This document shows positions 60,062 through 64,000 of a DNA stretch of 64,000 nt, in pieces. Position 1 is the stretch's first letter, and each line of letters opens with the position of its first letter. This stretch comes from Sphagnum compactum (lineage: Eukaryota; Bryophyta; Sphagnopsida; Sphagnales). The position numbers and the translations under genes were made by a program. The notes under the pieces were generated by a model. It was not told the origin of the DNA and made no database searches. It was given only the letters and a program-made list of their open reading frames with translations. Where the stretch lies: positions 13,578,001 through 13,642,000 of the forward strand of contig OZ234494.1 of the NCBI GenBank assembly GCA_965153455.1, written 5' to 3'.

Positions 60062-60442
60062 AGATGGTAGGTAGATGGATGATGGGTGGGAGGATTGGAT
60101 GGCAGGTGGATGGATGATGAATGGATGGATGGTAGGTAATAGTAGGTATGGATGATAGGTAATAGTAGGTATGGAATTATTTTTATTTTTATTTTATTTT
60201 CTCATTTGGGTTCCAGGTTCCACTGTGTTAACCAGCATTGGTCACCTCAGGTTCTGTTTTTACCAACCTACCTATTAACTACCCACTTGCCATTACCCAC
60301 ATATATTAACCTGAATTTACCACCCTACCTTTTGCTACCCACTTGCCCTTTCCATTGTTTACTTACATTGTAACCAACCTATAAATCCTTTCTTTTTGCC
60401 TACTTACCTACCTACCTACTTACTTACCTACCTACAAGACCT
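60062..60442. repeat. GGAT/GGTA-rich tract followed by CTAC/CTTAC-rich tract
   Basis: 'gatggatggatggtaggtaa' and 'tagtaggtatggatgatagg' units at 60067-60172 are followed, after about 70 bp, by complementary-type units ('cctacctattaactaccc', 'cctacctacctacttactta') to 60434. The two halves could pair as an imperfect large hairpin. Confidence 0.45.
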
Positions 60443-60444
60443 AT

Positions 60445-61785
60445 CCCTTTTTTTATTGATGGGATGGATTTTTTTTTTTATAAATAATTTTAAAAGTACT
60501 AAGTCGATCATATATTATTATGAAAAATAATAATATTTATGTCACATGTTCATCGAGGGAACTTGTTAAGGTAAAATAAATTCAAGTGACGAGTATGGTA
60601 TAGCTATACCCCCCAACCTCAGGCTTTTACCAAGGTATAATGACCAAAGACCTGGCAAATTTTTATAATGAAAAATTTCTCATGGGGAAATAAAAACCTT
60701 TATTTTATTTATTTATTTATTTGGGATATTACAACATCTCTACAAATAATACAATTAGTGTTTTACAAATCACATCTTAAGATTAATACACATGATAGAC
60801 ACAAAATTGATGCCCATGTTTTGACTAAGCAATGTCCATATGTAATTCACACATCATTTTTAAATCCCGAAAAAAGATGGTTGTGTATTAACTATGGTTT
60901 ACTATACCAATTTATGAAAGGAAAGCTTTATGCATATTGTGGCAACGTTTTACTTTAGCTCCCTTCTTATAGGGCTATTCATAAATAGGTTTGGATGACA
61001 AACATTTGGATTTTCATGAAATATCTACCATAGTAGTATAGGTGTTGCTTCAACACATGTTTGTTGAATAATTAATTAATTTTGAATATTTAAAAATATT
61101 TTTTAATCTTCCAAATCATTTTATTTATTTATTTGAGAAAAATTCAACATTATTGTAAATTAACTAAATATTGTTGAAGCTGCCAAGGTATTATTTTTAT
61201 AAAAAAAAGAAATATGCCTTTGTGAAAATTTTCAAAATAATCATCATCTTCCAATTCTTGTAGGCATTGGTCACATTTGAGCTTGAATGCAATAAAATGG
61301 GTGCAAGTTATAGACATGCTTGTTCACGTTTTAATATTTTCATGTTGAAAATGTTGTTATGTTGATTTAGAACCAAATTTTGAAATAACGTGAAACTAAA
61401 TATACTTTATTGTGTATATATATATATATATAGGTCATGTTATGTGGATGGGTACACACAAAGTGATTTTTTAAACTTGTGTTTTAGTTTGATCTTCTAG
61501 TATTTTTCTATTGGACTTATGATTCTAATGGAATGACATCAATATAAATATCCTTATATTTATCAACTAACTTCAAATTTGCCATAATTTACCAACAAAC
61601 TACACAAAACCTTAAGGTGACCCAATTGAGAATGAGAGGAGACTAAGTAGGGGTTAGTTGCCTTAAGGAAAGTACAATGGTGTTTATGATCTCTACCTAA
61701 TTTATACTCATGGTCATCATAAAAGTACTTGGTGTAATTTACATTATGAGCCCAAGTTTTGGGATCCATTCACATTGTTGCAAAA
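60445..61785. other. AT-rich gap, nothing recognised
   Basis: Short frames only; the one at 60668-60958 has no family features I know. A (TA)n tract lies at 61415-61432. Confidence 0.4.
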
Positions 61786-61789
61786 TGGC

Positions 61790-62345
61790 TTGCACATAGT
61801 ATCACCAATGCCCTTTTTTCTCAATTTTTTGATGGGTTGTTCAATTGAGTGATCATCCATAGGTATATTTAGCAAAATTTGATGATATTCAAAATATGAA
61901 AGTAGAAAATCTTAAGCACCCTTTTCACATTGTAGGCAATTTTCGGTGATTAAAAAAGAAATTGGTGATTTTTTTCAAGAAATGGGAGTTTGTGACAGAA
62001 AATGTTTTTTTCCAATTTTTTTGCCACAAAATAAATAAATGGGTGTGATAAAACACATGGCTTTGTTAATATTGTGTGTCGAAAACATGGTAAAAAATAG
62101 TGAAAATAAACAAGGCTTCATCTAACCACTATGGTTAACTATGGGTCAAGAATACAAATGAAAAAAGTGTTTTCCTATCAACATATCATCCATCCTGCAT
62201 GGTGTGCTGGTTGGCAGTGTTTTCTTTTGTAACTTTTGTGATGTAGCCAAAATGGGCAATTGATCCACAGGACAGATTTAACTAAATTTGGCTACAAGCT
62301 ATAATGGAAAAAAAAAATTATTATTATTATTTTTTTTTGAAAAAA
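61790..62345 (+). repeat. repeat block: family B copy, family D copy, second family B copy
   Basis: 61790-62060 matches 7490-7830 ('gatcatccataggtatattt', 'aaaatatgaaagtagaaaat', 'cttaagcaccc', 'ttgtaggcaatttt'). 62131-62220 is family D ('ctatggttaactatgggtca', 'catcatccatcctgcatggt'). 62225-62345 has 'ttttgtgatgtagccaaaat' and 'actaaatttggctacaag', again family B. The order suggests nested or adjacent insertions. Confidence 0.6.
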
Positions 62346-63153
62346 AACTTACATATTTGAATCTACATACTTGAACCTTGTATAGATAGATATCTGGTGA
62401 TTTTTATTTTTTAAAATTATAATTATGGCTACTGAAAAAATCTTAAAGAGCAAGTTGATTTTAGCTCTCTGGCTTCTCTTGTAGCAGAGACACAGTACCA
62501 GATTCTTACACCCAGTAAGTAAGCTGCATCCAGCTAACTAACTGAGGGAACACAGCTGTGGGGGTGGAGAAAGACAAGATTTCATTATGGGTTTGCTTGC
62601 TTGTGGGGATTTCACAAGTGATCACCCTGAAACCCTAAATGCATAATAAGCCAAAAAAATGGGTATTCCTTAAATAAATGGAAATATTTTTTTAATGCAA
62701 CAAGCAGAAAATTTCACACATGGATCCAAAACAGCAAACCACAATAATAAATGGGTTTTGTTTTGTTTGTTAAATTCCTTTTGAGGCTATTTATTTACTC
62801 ACTTATGTCTTGTGAAGTTATATGTATGTATAAATCCATCCCCCACCCCACCCATCATCACTTTTTTTGTCCTCTCTGTTGTTGTTGTTGTTGGGTCCCT
62901 AGGATTGTTGCAGAAGTCTTCAGCAACAGAAGAGTTGATTGTTGTTCAGCAGCAATCAGGCAGTGTCTGCCTGCCTAGAAACACCACCCAGGAGAAGAAG
63001 AAGGAAAGAAGAAGCATGTTGAGAGAAGCTTTTTTTCAATAGCAATTTTTTTTTGGCACCCACAAAGTCTTAACAACTTCAGGTGGGAAGTGACTCTCAA
63101 ACATCATTCATCATATTCAACTTTATAGCTCTGGTTCTCATTATCATCTCCCC

Positions 63154-63202
<49 letters not shown>

Positions 63203-63280
63203 TTTTCTTTTGAAAAGCACTGGAGAGAAATTTCCTAGGGTATTTGGAGGTCACCTTATAGGTAGGTATCTATGGGCATC
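62346..63280. other. gap with microsatellites, no supported gene
   Basis: Contains (GTT)n at 62879-62893 and a long (CT)n at 63161-63199, plus short frames lacking domains. The less AT-rich part at 62460-63060 could be a gene leader, but I cannot support one. Confidence 0.3.
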
Positions 63281-63282
63281 TC

Positions 63283-63600
63283 TCTATGAAGGAAGGTAGT
63301 TTGTTTTGTAGTTATGAGATCCACCGAACTGGGATTGCTTCAGATCATGTTCTTGGTGTCTTTGGAAAGCTCCCCACGAGGAGAGGCGCATGGGCTTGGT
63401 TCCATGACATTTGGACTTGCGGTGCAAAACTTCTTGGATATTGAATGATTTCTTCACTGAAAATTAAATTGAATTGTAGCTGAAAATTTCGGAGGAATTG
63501 GAATGTGCCTTTTGGTGTTGTTGGAAAGATCTTGATGAGCAGGAATTTAATGGAATTTTATTTGGTAAGATTTGGATTCAAAATGTGGAAACTCTGACTC
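63283..63600 (+). repeat. dispersed repeat family A, forward copy near the right edge
   Basis: 'gaaggaaggtagtttgtttt', 'gagatccaccgaactgggat', 'tttggacttgcggtgcaaaa' and 'gatttcttcactgaaaatta' match 30197-30600 in order, with about 90 percent identity by eye. The match fades after 'ggattcaaaatgtgg' at about 63590. DNA to the right end (63600-64000) has no feature I can support. Confidence 0.75.
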
Positions 63601-64000
63601 TTGAAGAGTAGATGTAAGAACCATTTGTGTTCTTGGCATCTTGATCTGCTTATGTATAAGGCAAGGAATGCCTGTTTTGGCTCTTGGGGGATTTTGAAGG
63701 CCTAGCCACCAAGGGTGATAGCCCCTTGGTGATAGTACAGGAGAGGCTGAGCCCAAAAATCCAGGAAGAGCTGAAAAAAGGATTCCTTCACCAACAGAAT
63801 CAGAGGTTTCCCTTGGCATCAATTATTATTATTTTCAGTGTTGCAGAAGAGTTTCAGGCTGCACTCCTTGTAAAGTAATGACCAACTTAAGTACAGACAA
63901 GAAAAGCAAACTACAGTTCTGTCTTGGAAGGAAAGCTGAAGTTTGTTCAGTGGGGTGGTGGGGCTTTTTGGGATGATGGGTACTAGTAGATAATGAAAGA

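Noticed and set aside
59164-60074. Several long frames on both strands around 59-60 kb
   Set aside because: Homopolymer stretches from CTG, CTC and CTT triplets; the supported gene uses only part of this region in one frame.
1-64000. tRNA, rRNA, snRNA genes and CRISPR arrays
   Set aside because: No clear T-loop (GGTTCGAATCC-type) word with a matching acceptor stem, no rRNA-like block and no regular spacer array was seen on reading; a covariance-model scan would be decisive.

Overview
This is nuclear DNA from a land plant. The evidence is multi-exon genes with GT..AG introns of about 80-1130 bp, plant-only gene families, plant-type interstitial telomeric repeats (CCCTAAA) and large AT-rich gaps full of transposon remnants. 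A linker-histone gene with a protamine-like Arg/His tail suggests a lineage with motile, compact-chromatin sperm (bryophyte, lycophyte or fern). That placement is inference, and I cannot name the species.

Layout. (1) 0.5-2.2 kb, minus strand: an acyl-ACP thioesterase-like gene whose readable frame stops before the usual catalytic half. (2) 2.4-17.4 kb: a gene-poor gap with dispersed repeats, a dead hAT transposase fragment, a possible MITE, tandem repeats and a hairpin. (3) 17.5-20.1 kb, plus: a complete seven-exon WAT1-related EamA transporter. (4) 20.1-25.2 kb: AT-rich gap. (5) 25.2-29.1 kb, plus: a complete thirteen-exon MFS sugar transporter of the pGlcT2/SGB1 type. (6) 31.9-35.0 kb, minus: a complete five-exon MES11-type methylesterase with Asn in place of the usual nucleophile Ser, and a roughly 70-bp minisatellite filling its first intron. 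(7) 36.0-36.3 kb: a sharply bounded GC-rich fossil coding fragment. (8) 36.3-48.6 kb: mostly non-coding, with a roughly 205-bp tandem array, a 733-bp non-autonomous Helitron with both ends readable, and a 39-bp minisatellite. (9) 50.3-53.0 kb, plus: a receptor-like kinase with a very short ectodomain and an unrecognised C-terminal region of about 200 residues in later exons. (10) 54.4-54.9 kb, plus: the H1-derived, protamine-like gene. (11) 57.7-59.6 kb, minus: a four-exon gene for a 226-residue membrane-anchored protein of unknown function. (12) 60-64 kb: repeats, including copies of families seen elsewhere in the window.

The genes do not form an operon or an obvious cluster. They are independent plant genes (lipid, auxin-like or amino-acid transport, sugar transport, ester hydrolysis, signalling, chromatin). 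For the WAT1-like, sugar transporter, methylesterase and 226-residue genes I joined exons by hand and checked that every intron phase matches. Four dispersed repeat families (called A-D here) recur through the window. I recognised no tRNA, rRNA or CRISPR features. Alignments to family members are from memory, not from a search.
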